64,000 nucleotides of DNA, taken from the NCBI RefSeq assembly GCF_009911645.1, contig NZ_QWKI01000036.1, forward strand, positions 1 through 64,000. Reading direction: 5' to 3'. The notes beneath the pieces are model-generated. The model was not told the DNA's origin. It was given only the letters and a program-made list of their open reading frames with translations, and did no database searches. This stretch comes from Pseudoflavonifractor sp. 60 (GTDB lineage Bacteria; Bacillota; Clostridia; Oscillospirales; Oscillospiraceae). Positions 1 through 6,763 of this stretch are shown here, in pieces (positions within the stretch are counted from its first letter, which is position 1; each line of letters starts with the position of its first letter). Position numbers and translations under genes: made by a program.

Positions 1-55
1 CCAAAATTTTAAGTAGAAGCAGTGCCTCAAATCAATCCTCACCGTACCGTGGGGC
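1..55. repeat. fragment of dispersed repeat
   Basis: About 45 bases here resemble an internal part of the MITE-like element at 29933-30208: both read as an AGAAGCAGTGCC/CGAAGCAGTGCC block followed by a CAATC-C-CACCG block. It is probably the end of a second copy whose rest lies outside the window. No gene is visible. Confidence 0.4.
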
Positions 56-60
56 CGGGG

Positions 61-279
61 TCATCGCCGTTCTCTTACGTCTGACCGGCCAACCAGATAA
101 TCTAAGCTAACATCAAAGAAGTCAGCAATCGCAATCAGCCCTTTGAACTCAGGATACCGAGTCGCATACTCGTAAGCCTGATAGGAATTTATCGCCAAAC
201 CCAACTGATCTGCCATTTCGCGCTGTTTCAATCCGCACTCGATGCGCAGTTCTTTGATTCGTTCACAAAATTGTGCCAT
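61..279 (-). CDS. small XRE-family HTH regulator (copy 1)
   Basis: A 72-residue protein that is almost only a helix-turn-helix domain: recognition region around residues 17-36 (LKQREMADQLGLAINSYQAY), then [17 protein letters not shown], the usual end of a phage-type XRE repressor. It is about 80% identical by eye to the protein at 412-630, so the two are a recent tandem duplication. A TTGACA box lies just upstream at 298-303. Family knowledge says such proteins bind operators next to their own promoter; here it faces the remnant of a divergent partner gene, so its original target has been lost. The target is inferred. Confidence 0.85.
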   Translation of the reverse strand: MAQFCERIKELRIECGLKQREMADQLGLAINSYQAYEYATRYPEFKGLIAIADFFDVSLDYLVGRSDVRERR

Positions 280-337
280 GATTTTACCTCCGGGGCCTTG
301 ACAATCACTTTAAGAGAATAAACAAGGTGCCTAAAAA

Positions 338-397
338 ATGCAAGACTGACTTACCGAATTTCTGTGGCGCAATCCCGATTCGCAGAGCTCCTTTTGA
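338..397 (+). pseudogene. remnant of the XRE partner gene
   Basis: From the ATG at 338 the DNA closely follows the first 45 bases of the gene at 709, including the shared block CTTCTGTGGCGCAATCCCGA (TTTCTG here), but codon 4 is TGA and similarity stops near 385. It is therefore a 5' stump of a duplicated partner gene, divergent from the XRE gene at 61-279 exactly as the intact gene at 709 is divergent from 412-630. It cannot make a useful protein. Confidence 0.65.
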
Positions 398-411
398 AAG
401 GGGCCGAGGGA

Positions 412-630
412 TTATCGCCGTTCTCTCACATCGGAGCGCCCGACTAAATAGTCAATACTCACATCGAAAAAATCAGCAATCGCAATCAGCCCGTGAAATT
501 CAGGGTATCTGTTTGCATACTCATAGCACTGATAAGAACTCAAAGCAAGACCAAGTTTCTCTGCCATTTCACGCTGCTTCAAGCCGTGCTCTTTGCGCAG
601 CACTTTAAGACGATCACAAAATTTTGCCAT
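412..630 (-). CDS. small XRE-family HTH regulator (copy 2)
   Basis: A 72-residue single-domain HTH protein, paralogue of 61-279: HTH near residues 17-36, terminal [19 protein letters not shown]. It is divergent from the gene at 709 and the 78-base gap contains a consensus promoter and ACATGC half-sites, so it probably represses that gene and itself. The HTH assignment rests on motif spacing; the operator assignment is inference. Confidence 0.87.
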   Translation of the reverse strand: MAKFCDRLKVLRKEHGLKQREMAEKLGLALSSYQCYEYANRYPEFHGLIAIADFFDVSIDYLVGRSDVRERR

Positions 631-646
631 ACTTCCTCCAAAGGAC

Positions 647-675
647 TTGACACATGCTTAAAGCAAATTTATAAT
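647..675 (+). promoter_or_regulatory. consensus sigma-A promoter
   Basis: TTGACA at 647-652 and TATAAT at 670-675 are separated by exactly 17 bases, a perfect vegetative promoter reading into the gene at 709. Confidence 0.85.
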
Positions 676-692
676 ACATGCAAAAAGCATGT
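652..692. promoter_or_regulatory. candidate XRE operator (ACATGC half-sites)
   Basis: ACATGC occurs at 652-657, overlapping the -35 box, and again at 676-681 facing its inverted copy GCATGT at 687-692 across five A residues. Three half-sites bracket a perfect promoter between a repressor gene and its divergent neighbour, the usual geometry of a self-regulating XRE switch. The palindrome is seen directly; its ligand is inferred. Confidence 0.6.
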
Positions 693-708
693 AAAAGGAG
701 TAACCAAA

Positions 709-972
709 ATGAAAGACTTACTTACAAAGCTTCTGTGGCGCAATCCCGAAATCGACGAGGCTGCCAGCCGGCTCAAAAAGGAACTGCCCGGTTTTTCGGA
801 AGCCGAACGGGAATTTGAAGCTCTGGCGGAAGAAATCCGGGCCATTGCCGGCTATGACCTGTACGACCGGTACGTCTCCCGGCTCATGCGGTACAGCGAC
901 TATGAGGTACGTGCCTACTACGCTTTGGGTCTGGGTCTGCGCGGGGAGATGGTTCAGGCGCTGGATTTATAG
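709..972 (+). CDS. small helical protein divergent from XRE gene
   Basis: An 87-residue acidic protein, predicted mostly helical (ELPGFSEAEREFEALAEEI, then a Tyr/Arg-rich stretch ending in a YALGLGLRG segment). The ATG at 709 is preferred to upstream starts because AAAGGAG ends 8 bases before it and the promoter at 647-675 lies just upstream. The family is not firmly recognised; length and composition resemble the small DUF6809-type proteins found beside XRE genes in Clostridia, but that is tentative. A truncated second copy lies at 338-397. The function is unknown. Confidence 0.7.
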   Translation: MKDLLTKLLWRNPEIDEAASRLKKELPGFSEAEREFEALAEEIRAIAGYDLYDRYVSRLMRYSDYEVRAYYALGLGLRGEMVQALDL

Positions 973-982
973 GCCGCGCCTC

Positions 983-1681
983 TCACTCCCCGAAGTAGTA
1001 GCCCATGCCCCGCTTGGTCTTGATGAAGGCGGGGGAAGCGGGGTCGTCCTCAATTTTCTCCCGCAGGCGCCGGATTGCCACATCCACCGCCCGCACATCG
1101 CCCACATAGCCCTCATAATTCCACACGTGCTCCATAAGGGCCTCCCGGGAGAAGACCTTGCCGGGGCGGGAGGCCAGGAAGCGGATCAGGTCATACTCCC
1201 GCTGAGTCAGGTCCAGGGGCACGCCGTCCTTGAAGATGGTGGCCCGCTCCTCGTCCACCGACATCCGCTCTCCCAGGGGCAGCTCCGCCACCGGCTCGGG
1301 CAGGGCGGCGTTCATGGAGACACGGCGGATGTTGGCCTTAACCCGGGCCAGCAGCTCCCGATTCTTGAAGGGCTTTGTGATATAGTCGTCCGCCCCCAGC
1401 TCCAGACCCTTGACCTTGTCGTCCTCCTCCTCCCGGGCGGTGAGCATGACAATGGGGACGGCGCTCCCGGTCGCCCGAATCTTCCTGCACACGTCAAAGC
1501 CGTTCATCCCCGGCAGCATCAGGTCCAGCAGCACCAGGTCGGGGTTCTGCTCCAGCGCCAGCTGCAGGCCGGTGGGACCGTCCAGCGCCTCCAGGGTGTC
1601 GTAGCCCTCCTTGGTCAGGTTGAAGGACAAAATGTCCACAATGCTCTGTTCGTCCTCCACGATCAAGATGGTCTTTCCCAT
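983..1681 (-). CDS. OmpR/PhoB-family response regulator, WalR-like
   Basis: A 232-residue two-domain regulator. The receiver (1-120) shows the acidic pair E9/D10, phospho-acceptor D53 in LLDLMLPG, T81 and K103 in ITKPF. The winged-helix output domain (about 135-232) ends in the classic VAIRRLREKIEDDP plus GMGYYF pattern. Sequence flavour is closest to WalR/PhoP. It starts 18 bases after the NUDIX gene, so the two are probably co-transcribed. No histidine kinase gene is adjacent, so its partner must be encoded elsewhere or it is an orphan regulator. Confidence 0.9.
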   Translation of the reverse strand: MGKTILIVEDEQSIVDILSFNLTKEGYDTLEALDGPTGLQLALEQNPDLVLLDLMLPGMNGFDVCRKIRATGSAVPIVMLTAREEEDDKVKGLELGADDYITKPFKNRELLARVKANIRRVSMNAALPEPVAELPLGERMSVDEERATIFKDGVPLDLTQREYDLIRFLASRPGKVFSREALMEHVWNYEGYVGDVRAVDVAIRRLREKIEDDPASPAFIKTKRGMGYYFGE

Positions 1682-1699
1682 TGAATGACCTCCTTTTTC

Positions 1700-2236
1700 T
1701 TACAGGCCCAGCAGGACCTTCGTTTTCAGCGCGGCGGTAACCGTCTTCCCATCGGTAATGGTCCCGTCCATCACCTGGCGTATCAGCTCCTCAAAGGGGA
1801 CGGCCAGCACGTCCAAAAATTCCCCCTCGTCCAGATGCTGCTTTTTTCGAGTCAGACCCCGGGCCAGGTACATATGGATCTTCTCGGTGCAGAAGCCGGG
1901 GGAGGACAGCATATAGCCCAGATAGGTCCACTCTGACGCCTCCAGACCGGTCTCCTCGCTCAGCTCCCGGACGGCGGCGGGACCGTGCTCCTCCCCGTAC
2001 TCCAGCTTGCCCGCCGGCAGTTCCAGAAGCAGCTGCTGGATGGGATAGCGGAACTGTTTTACCAGTGTCACGTTGGAGTCCTCGTCCAGGGCCAGCACAC
2101 ACACACCGCCGGGGTGATTCACCACTTCACGGCTGGCCAGACTGCCGTCGGGCAGCTCCGCCTGGTCCTTGGTCACCTTGATGATCTTGCCCTCAAAAAT
2201 TGTATCGCTGTGAACTCTGCGCTCTGCCAGATTCAT
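1700..2236 (-). CDS. nudF: NUDIX hydrolase, ADP-ribose pyrophosphatase type
   Basis: 178 residues with a perfect Nudix box (G-x5-E-x7-REUxEExGU) at residues 76-98, containing RELSEETGL, which binds the catalytic metal. An upstream LELPAGK segment and the overall length match ADP-ribose pyrophosphatases (NudF/YqkG), which split ADP-ribose to AMP and ribose-5-phosphate. GGAGG lies upstream of the ATG. It is first in an apparent operon with the response regulator. The exact substrate cannot be read from sequence. Confidence 0.88.
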   Translation of the reverse strand: MNLAERRVHSDTIFEGKIIKVTKDQAELPDGSLASREVVNHPGGVCVLALDEDSNVTLVKQFRYPIQQLLLELPAGKLEYGEEHGPAAVRELSEETGLEASEWTYLGYMLSSPGFCTEKIHMYLARGLTRKKQHLDEGEFLDVLAVPFEELIRQVMDGTITDGKTVTAALKTKVLLGL

Positions 2237-2275
2237 ATTTGTTCCTCCTTACAGGATGTTAACCCAATTATAGCT

Positions 2276-2304
2276 AGTATACCACAAACAGGGAAGTGGG
2301 TAAA
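2276..2304 (-). promoter_or_regulatory. promoter of NUDIX-regulator operon
   Basis: Read on the minus strand, TTTACC and TATACT are separated by 17 bases and lie about 40 bases upstream of the NUDIX start. Confidence 0.5.
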
Positions 2305-2316
2305 GATAAGATTTGG

Positions 2317-2344
2317 AAAAAAGCCCGCCTGATGGAAGGCGGGC
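2317..2344 (-). terminator. intrinsic terminator after exoA
   Basis: On the minus strand GCCCGCCT and AGGCGGGC pair across a 6-base loop and are followed by six T residues, directly after the exonuclease III stop. Confidence 0.85.
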
Positions 2345-2350
2345 AGTTTG

Positions 2351-3109
2351 TTAGATATCCAGTTCCAGCAAAACGGGGCAGTGGTCGCTCCCCTCCACCT
2401 CGGAGAGGATTTCCGCCCGCACAATTTTGTCCCGCAGCCGGTCGGAGACAATGAAGTAGTCAATGCGCCACCCCGCGTTCTTCTGCCGGGCATGGAAGCG
2501 GTAGGACCACCAGGAGTAGGCCCCCTCTCGGTCCGGGTACAGGAAGCGGAAGGTGTCGGTGAAGCCGGAGGAGAGCAGGGCAGTCATCTTCTCCCGCTCC
2601 TGGTCGGAGAAGCCGGCGTTGCCCCGGTTGGTCTTGGGATTCTTCAAATCAATCTCCTGGTGGGCCACGTTCAGGTCGCCGCAGTAGATCACCGGCTTGG
2701 TCCGGTCCAGGGACATGAGGTACTCCCGCAGGTCGTCCTCCCAGGCCATGCGGTAGTCAATCCGCTTCAGGCCGTCCTGGGCGTTGGGGGTGTAGCAGCA
2801 CACCAGGTAAAATGGCTCATACTCCAGGGTGATAAGCCGCCCCTCGTGGTCGTGCTGGTCCTTGTCCATACCATAGGCGGCGGCCAGGGGCTGGCGGGTC
2901 GTGAAAATCGCGGTGCCCGAGTAGCCCTTCTTCTCCGCTGAGTTCCAGTACTCCAGGACCCCCTCCCCCAGGGGGACGTCCGCCTGGCCCCGCTCCATCT
3001 TGGTCTCCTGGAGGCAGAGAAAATCCGGTTTTTTCTCCTGATAAAACTCCAAAAATCCCTTTTTCATACACGCCCGCAGACCGTTTACGTTCCAGGAAAG
3101 CAATACCAT
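2351..3109 (-). CDS. exoA: exodeoxyribonuclease III / AP endonuclease
   Basis: 252 residues of the EEP metal-dependent nuclease fold, which nicks abasic sites and trims 3' ends in base-excision repair. Key motifs are visible: N-terminal LLSWNVNGLRA, CLQETK with the metal-binding glutamate, YCGDLNVAH, and terminal GSDHCPV with the catalytic Asp-His. The open frame runs 58 codons further upstream, but the ATG at 3109 has GGAGGA before it and matches the family N-terminus. It stands alone, with its own terminator. Confidence 0.93.
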   Translation of the reverse strand: MVLLSWNVNGLRACMKKGFLEFYQEKKPDFLCLQETKMERGQADVPLGEGVLEYWNSAEKKGYSGTAIFTTRQPLAAAYGMDKDQHDHEGRLITLEYEPFYLVCCYTPNAQDGLKRIDYRMAWEDDLREYLMSLDRTKPVIYCGDLNVAHQEIDLKNPKTNRGNAGFSDQEREKMTALLSSGFTDTFRFLYPDREGAYSWWSYRFHARQKNAGWRIDYFIVSDRLRDKIVRAEILSEVEGSDHCPVLLELDI

Positions 3110-3265
3110 GTCAGTTCCTCCGCCCTCATTGGTTTCCCCTATTATACGACAGCCCGGAAGAAAGTGCAAGAAAAAAGCGGTTGTTTGCCTTGTAATTCCC
3201 CCACAGCGCCGGGGCGGAAACAGTCCAACTCCGCGCTGTCTCTGCCAATAAACCCTGCCAAATAT

Positions 3266-3453
3266 GAGGGGACGGTACATCAACGTACCGCCCCCTGGGT
3301 TTCCTTATTTCTTTTCAAACACGTCCTTGCCCATACCGCAACGGGGCAGCAACCAGCACCCCATCGGGGGGATGGTTACGGGAAAATCTCATTTTGATTT
3401 TTCAATGCTGGTTTTCTCGGCGGATTTCCAGACCGACATAAAATCACGGCGGA
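3266..3453. repeat. rubredoxin-3'-end repeat, copy A
   Basis: This 188-base block is about 90% identical to 5098-5284. Its first ~85 bases are a copy of the end of the rubredoxin gene with its terminator hairpin (6502-6586), still encoding [10 protein letters not shown] and a stop on the minus strand. The remaining ~100 bases are shared only with copy B and read on the minus strand as a short C-terminus ending KTSIEKSK. It separates the exoA promoter side from the first XRE module. Confidence 0.8.
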
Positions 3454-3491
3454 AATGGCCGAAAACGGCGGACGCGGCAAAATTAGAAAAC

Positions 3492-3527
3492 AAAAATCCG
3501 CAAGTGTCCTCCTGACCTTGCGGATTT
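3492..3527 (-). terminator. terminator of XRE gene
   Basis: AAATCCGCAAG and CTTGCGGATTT pair, with a T-run on the minus strand; the hairpin overlaps the stop codon of the XRE gene. Confidence 0.75.
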
Positions 3528-3855
3528 ATAAATCATATGGATTCAAACAATAGTCAACAAATTGTTCGATTATATCACGGCTCTTGCTGGATAATAGAGA
3601 TATTTTTTCGGATAGTGATGCACCGTTGTAACCCACATTTTTCCCTGTCAAAATGTAATCTGTGCTTATATTGAGAATTTGGCTCAAATTTATTAGATTA
3701 TCAATGCGAATGGCCTTATTTCCACGCTCCAAGTTTGAAATCATTTGTATTGATACATCCATCATGCTTGCAAGTTGGTCTTGAGTATATCCAAGTTGTT
3801 TTCGGCGTAGCTGGATTCTTTTTCCTATTTCTTGCAGATTTGCATTTTCCATCAT
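3526..3855 (-). CDS. XRE-family regulator of lipoprotein module
   Basis: 109 residues: HTH at about residues 9-63 (IQLRRKQLGYTQDQLASMMD, then SIQMISNLERGNKAIRIDNL), followed by a short C-terminal region ending in NPYDL. The ILNISTDYIL phrase is typical of SinR/ImmR-like repressors. It is divergent from the lipoprotein gene at 4022, with a consensus promoter and a palindrome between them, so autorepression and control of that gene are likely. The surrounding AT-rich DNA contrasts with the GC-rich housekeeping genes and suggests acquisition. Confidence 0.85.
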   Translation of the reverse strand: MMENANLQEIGKRIQLRRKQLGYTQDQLASMMDVSIQMISNLERGNKAIRIDNLINLSQILNISTDYILTGKNVGYNGASLSEKISLLSSKSRDIIEQFVDYCLNPYDL

Positions 3856-3922
3856 TTCACCTCTAAATTATCCTTCGGGCTAATTGTATACGCCTTTTGG
3901 CGAAATTATAAGCACCTACGGA

Positions 3923-3951
3923 TTGACTTTATAGGCCTTTAGATGTATAAT
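3923..3951 (+). promoter_or_regulatory. promoter of lipoprotein gene
   Basis: TTGACT and TATAAT are separated by exactly 17 bases, about 65 bases upstream of the lipoprotein start. Confidence 0.8.
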
Positions 3952-3960
3952 GTGCTTGTT

Positions 3961-3977
3961 TTCATAAATATTATGAA
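3961..3977. promoter_or_regulatory. palindrome at transcription start, candidate operator
   Basis: TTCATAA-ATA-TTATGAA is a perfect inverted repeat beginning 10 bases after the -10 box, well placed for binding by the divergent XRE protein. Confidence 0.5.
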
Positions 3978-4021
3978 GAAAGACACAGTAACAATTCACA
4001 TCATTTGGGAGGTACAATAGG

Positions 4022-5077
4022 ATGAAGAAACTTTTGGCACTCATGCTTGCGGCGGTTCTGGCCCTCTCTCTGGTGGCCTGTGGCGGCGGCGGTGGGAGTG
4101 GGGATACCAACACACCCAGCGGCGGAAATGGGGACACGACAAGCACAGACGCGCCCAGCGGTGGCGATACCAATACACCAGTCAGCACACCGAACAGTGA
4201 CGAGCAATCAAGCGACAATACGTCTAACGGTCAGGAAACAGCAGTTCCTAACAACGGAGAGTGGGACGAAATTCTTTGTTCTGGCGATGGCTATCACTTG
4301 GTCAAAAAAGAGGTCGATGCCTACGATGGCTACAAAATTACGCTCGGTGTGGTGGATGATAATGGTGAATGGGTTCAGGAGATGACTGATACTGGAACTT
4401 TTGTAAACAATGTGCGTTTTCGTGCTGAAGGTAGCAGCGAAACTTTGCGGGACAGTTCGTGTTATACATACCTTGGCGAAGGAGTTTTCCTTGCCTCGCC
4501 GGGGGTCTCTGTATTTACAAAGGATGAAGAGTATCGTGTAGGACCATGGGAAAATTTTATGTCGCAAAAGTCTCCTATCAGAAGTGAGTTGGCAGTGTGG
4601 GAATGTCTCCTTTGGAATGTTACAAATAATACCCAGAGACAGATTACTGCAAACAAAATATCTGTATTCCAAGATGGATATCTACTCTTCTGTAAAGAAG
4701 AAACCTCGCTTGGAGGCGGCAAACTCTATGCCATGAGTACGGAATGTGAAATTACAGAGTTGTCATGTCAATTTTTGCCCAATAAACCTGGGCATAATTT
4801 CCCTGTGTATTCAGAGGGATTATTCTTTGCGTGTTCGGAAGAAAGGTCTAATCCCGGCTTTTATGATATTGAAGGGAATTTAGTAATTGATTTACATGAA
4901 TACAGCATGCGCGGGATTTTTTATTCCTCTTCACAAGGGGTCAATGCTCCGTGTTTTGAAAACGGACAGGCAACCATCCTGTTCCAAAATAACGCCGGGA
5001 GCGTGTTCAAGGGCATTATTGACAAGACAGGGGCTTTTGTGAGTGAGCCAGAGAAAGTAGATGTTTCAACTTATTAA
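4022..5077 (+). CDS. secreted lipoprotein of unknown function
   Basis: 351 residues with a lipoprotein signal: KK, a hydrophobic stretch, and lipobox LSLVACGG with the lipidated Cys at residue 20. A low-complexity Gly/Thr/Ser/Asp linker (about 21-75) follows, and then a beta-rich domain of no family I recognise. GGAGG precedes the ATG. It is the cargo of an XRE-controlled module flanked by rubredoxin-end repeats. The product should be anchored on the outer face of the membrane. The role is unknown; surface recognition or immunity-type functions are only speculation. Confidence 0.82.
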   Translation: MKKLLALMLAAVLALSLVACGGGGGSGDTNTPSGGNGDTTSTDAPSGGDTNTPVSTPNSDEQSSDNTSNGQETAVPNNGEWDEILCSGDGYHLVKKEVDAYDGYKITLGVVDDNGEWVQEMTDTGTFVNNVRFRAEGSSETLRDSSCYTYLGEGVFLASPGVSVFTKDEEYRVGPWENFMSQKSPIRSELAVWECLLWNVTNNTQRQITANKISVFQDGYLLFCKEETSLGGGKLYAMSTECEITELSCQFLPNKPGHNFPVYSEGLFFACSEERSNPGFYDIEGNLVIDLHEYSMRGIFYSSSQGVNAPCFENGQATILFQNNAGSVFKGIIDKTGAFVSEPEKVDVSTY

Positions 5078-5097
5078 CATCTTGACAAAGAGAATAC

Positions 5098-5284
5098 GAG
5101 GGGCGGCACATCAACGTGCCGCCCCCTGGGTTTCCTTATTTCTTTTCAAACACGTCCTTGCCCATACCACAACGGGGCAGCAGCCAGCACCCCACCAGGG
5201 GGATGGTTTTGGGAAAATCTCATTTTGATTTTTCAATGCTGGTTTTCTCAGCGGATTTCCCGACCGACATAAAATCACGGCGGA
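5098..5284. repeat. rubredoxin-3'-end repeat, copy B
   Basis: A second 187-base copy, in direct orientation with copy A. It includes the hairpin GGGCGGCAC-ATCAAC-GTGCCGCCC that ends the rubredoxin transcript and the rubredoxin-like coding end on the minus strand. It lies right after the lipoprotein stop and before the second XRE module, so each module is bounded by one copy. Confidence 0.8.
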
Positions 5285-5327
5285 GGTTATATAGTCGAGC
5301 GGGCGGCGGTGGTATTTTCCTCATAGT

Positions 5328-5363
5328 AAAAAGCAAGCGCGGCTTTCAGTAACCGCGCTTGCT
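5328..5363 (-). terminator. terminator of second XRE gene
   Basis: AGCAAGCGCGG and CCGCGCTTGCT form an 11-bp stem followed by a T-run on the minus strand, overlapping the stop codon as in the first module. Confidence 0.8.
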
Positions 5364-5721
5364 ATTTTTGTTCAAAATATCTTGAAAAGTCATGTATCAC
5401 GTTAGATATTAGCGATAACTCTTTTACTTCATACTCATTTAGTGCTTTCATAATCTGTGCAATCTCTAAATCGCGTTCTGTGGCGGGAGGATTGCCGTTA
5501 ATGCTTTTCTTTTCGGCGGAGGCCCCCAACAAATAGTCAATAGACACATTGAGGGTAATGCCTAAATTGAAAAGTGTATTCAAAGCGGGGGCCTTGCGTC
5601 CAGCCTCTATTTCCCAAAGGTAGTTTCTGGATATTCCTATCTGCTCTGATAATGTTTCCAGCGTCAAGTTAAGTCGCTTTCGCTCTGCTTTAATTTTGCT
5701 GCCCATAAGCGATAAATCCAT
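5362..5721 (-). CDS. XRE-family regulator of PH-domain module
   Basis: 119 residues starting at the ATG at 5721, which has a GAGGGG ribosome site. The HTH occupies about residues 6-60 (LTLETLSEQIGISRNYLWEI); a helical tail with KALNEYEVKELSLI may mediate dimerisation. It is not closely similar to the XRE protein at 3526, so the two modules carry different regulators in the same arrangement. It is divergent from the membrane protein at 5928, with a consensus promoter between them. Confidence 0.85.
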   Translation of the reverse strand: MDLSLMGSKIKAERKRLNLTLETLSEQIGISRNYLWEIEAGRKAPALNTLFNLGITLNVSIDYLLGASAEKKSINGNPPATERDLEIAQIMKALNEYEVKELSLISNVIHDFSRYFEQK

Positions 5722-5811
5722 TGTGTTACCCCTCAAATGTCTTATTGATAGATTTTACAACACACAGCCAGAAATTAAACATGCTAATTGATAGAAAAAC
5801 AAAAATATATC

Positions 5812-5840
5812 TTGCAATTAGCCGTAAATCAGAGTATAAT
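5812..5840 (+). promoter_or_regulatory. promoter of PH-domain protein gene
   Basis: TTGCAA and TATAAT are separated by 17 bases in the XRE/cargo gap. Confidence 0.75.
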
Positions 5841-5927
5841 AATCTCACTGTGCGGCTGATGGCAAGACCATAACAAAGACACGGGGAAATGACCCACCAA
5901 GTGCGGGAGAAAGAAAGGAAAATTATT

Positions 5928-6437
5928 ATGGAAGAAAAAGTAATAGTAAAAAGCACCCACTCTGCCCTTTCAGGTACGTTGGTACGTTGTTTTGCGGTGC
6001 CAGTAGTGATTTTTATCCTTACCATTGTGTTTTATTATGCGGTTGCTCTGCCTCAAATACGGGAACATATGTACACTTTGAACATTAGCCTATCTCTTTT
6101 CCTTGTATCGACCCTCATTTTTGACGTTACCGCAACGACTTCAATTTGGATTTCAGTTGTCGTTTACATCGGTATTGCTGCTTTTATCTGGGGTATCATA
6201 GATTTCTTTAAGAACAAGGACAACGCTTTGACGGTGACGAATAAGCGCGTCTATGGTCGTAGCAGCTTTGGAAAGCAAGTTGATTTGCCGCTAAATTCAA
6301 TTAGTTCTGTCTCATCTTCGGGCAAAACGACACTTCATTTTTTAACGTCATCTGGAAAAGTTTCCTTTGGAAATGTGGAAAACAGTGGCGAAATATTTCA
6401 GATTGTTAGTAAAATGCTTGTTGAGCGGCAAGGATAA
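5928..6437 (+). CDS. two-helix membrane protein with PH-like domain
   Basis: 169 residues. Two hydrophobic segments (about 20-45 and 60-95) precede a cytosolic domain with the phrase LTVTNKRVYGRSSFGKQVDL and IFQIVSKML, typical of bacterial PH (bPH) domains. The ATG at 5928 is chosen over the upstream frame because AAAGGA lies just before it. Bacterial PH proteins are commonly membrane-associated and stress-linked; the role here is unknown. It is the cargo of the second XRE module. Confidence 0.75.
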   Translation: MEEKVIVKSTHSALSGTLVRCFAVPVVIFILTIVFYYAVALPQIREHMYTLNISLSLFLVSTLIFDVTATTSIWISVVVYIGIAAFIWGIIDFFKNKDNALTVTNKRVYGRSSFGKQVDLPLNSISSVSSSGKTTLHFLTSSGKVSFGNVENSGEIFQIVSKMLVERQG

Positions 6438-6500
6438 CACAATTATAGACAACTGGACGGAACCAATCCCGTACCGCTTCAATAGGTTATACTAAATAAT

Positions 6501-6532
6501 AGAGGGGCGGCACATCAACGTGCCGCCCCTCT
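6501..6532 (-). terminator. rubredoxin terminator (source of repeats A and B)
   Basis: A perfect 13-bp stem (GAGGGGCGGCAC arm) with a 6-base loop ATCAAC lies 9 bases after the rubredoxin stop on the minus strand. The same hairpin is copied in the repeats at 3266 and 5098. It could also end the convergent PH-protein transcript. Confidence 0.9.
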
Positions 6533-6540
6533 GGGTTTCC

Positions 6541-6696
6541 TTATTCCTTTTCAAACACGTCCTTGCCCATACCACAGACGGGGCAGACCCAGCTGTCCGG
6601 GACCTGGTCCCAGGGGGTACCGGGAGCGACGCCGTTATCGGGGTCACCCACCGCGGGGTCGTACTCATAGCCGCAGGGGCAAACATACTTGTCCAT
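6541..6696 (-). CDS. rd: rubredoxin with CxC first metal knuckle
   Basis: A 51-residue iron-binding electron carrier: [18 protein letters not shown] and [13 protein letters not shown] are textbook rubredoxin. The second knuckle is normal (CPVCG) but the first reads [10 protein letters not shown], Cys-x-Cys rather than Cys-x2-Cys, one residue shorter than usual. GGAGGAG lies before the ATG at 6696. It is the last gene of the PerR-rubrerythrin-rubredoxin cluster, where it should deliver electrons for peroxide reduction. Its 3' end is the sequence copied in the flanking repeats. Confidence 0.93.
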   Translation of the reverse strand: MDKYVCPCGYEYDPAVGDPDNGVAPGTPWDQVPDSWVCPVCGMGKDVFEKE

Positions 6697-6727
6697 TTTA
6701 TGCTCCTCCTAAATTTGTTAAAATAAT

Positions 6728-6751
6728 CTTCCCGCCCGGAGGGGCGGGAAG
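6728..6751 (-). terminator. hairpin between rubrerythrin and rubredoxin
   Basis: CTTCCCGCCC and GGGCGGGAAG pair across 4 bases and are followed by ATTATTTT on the minus strand; probably a partial terminator that lowers rubredoxin relative to rubrerythrin. Confidence 0.65.
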
Positions 6752-6763
6752 GTGGAAAATTGC

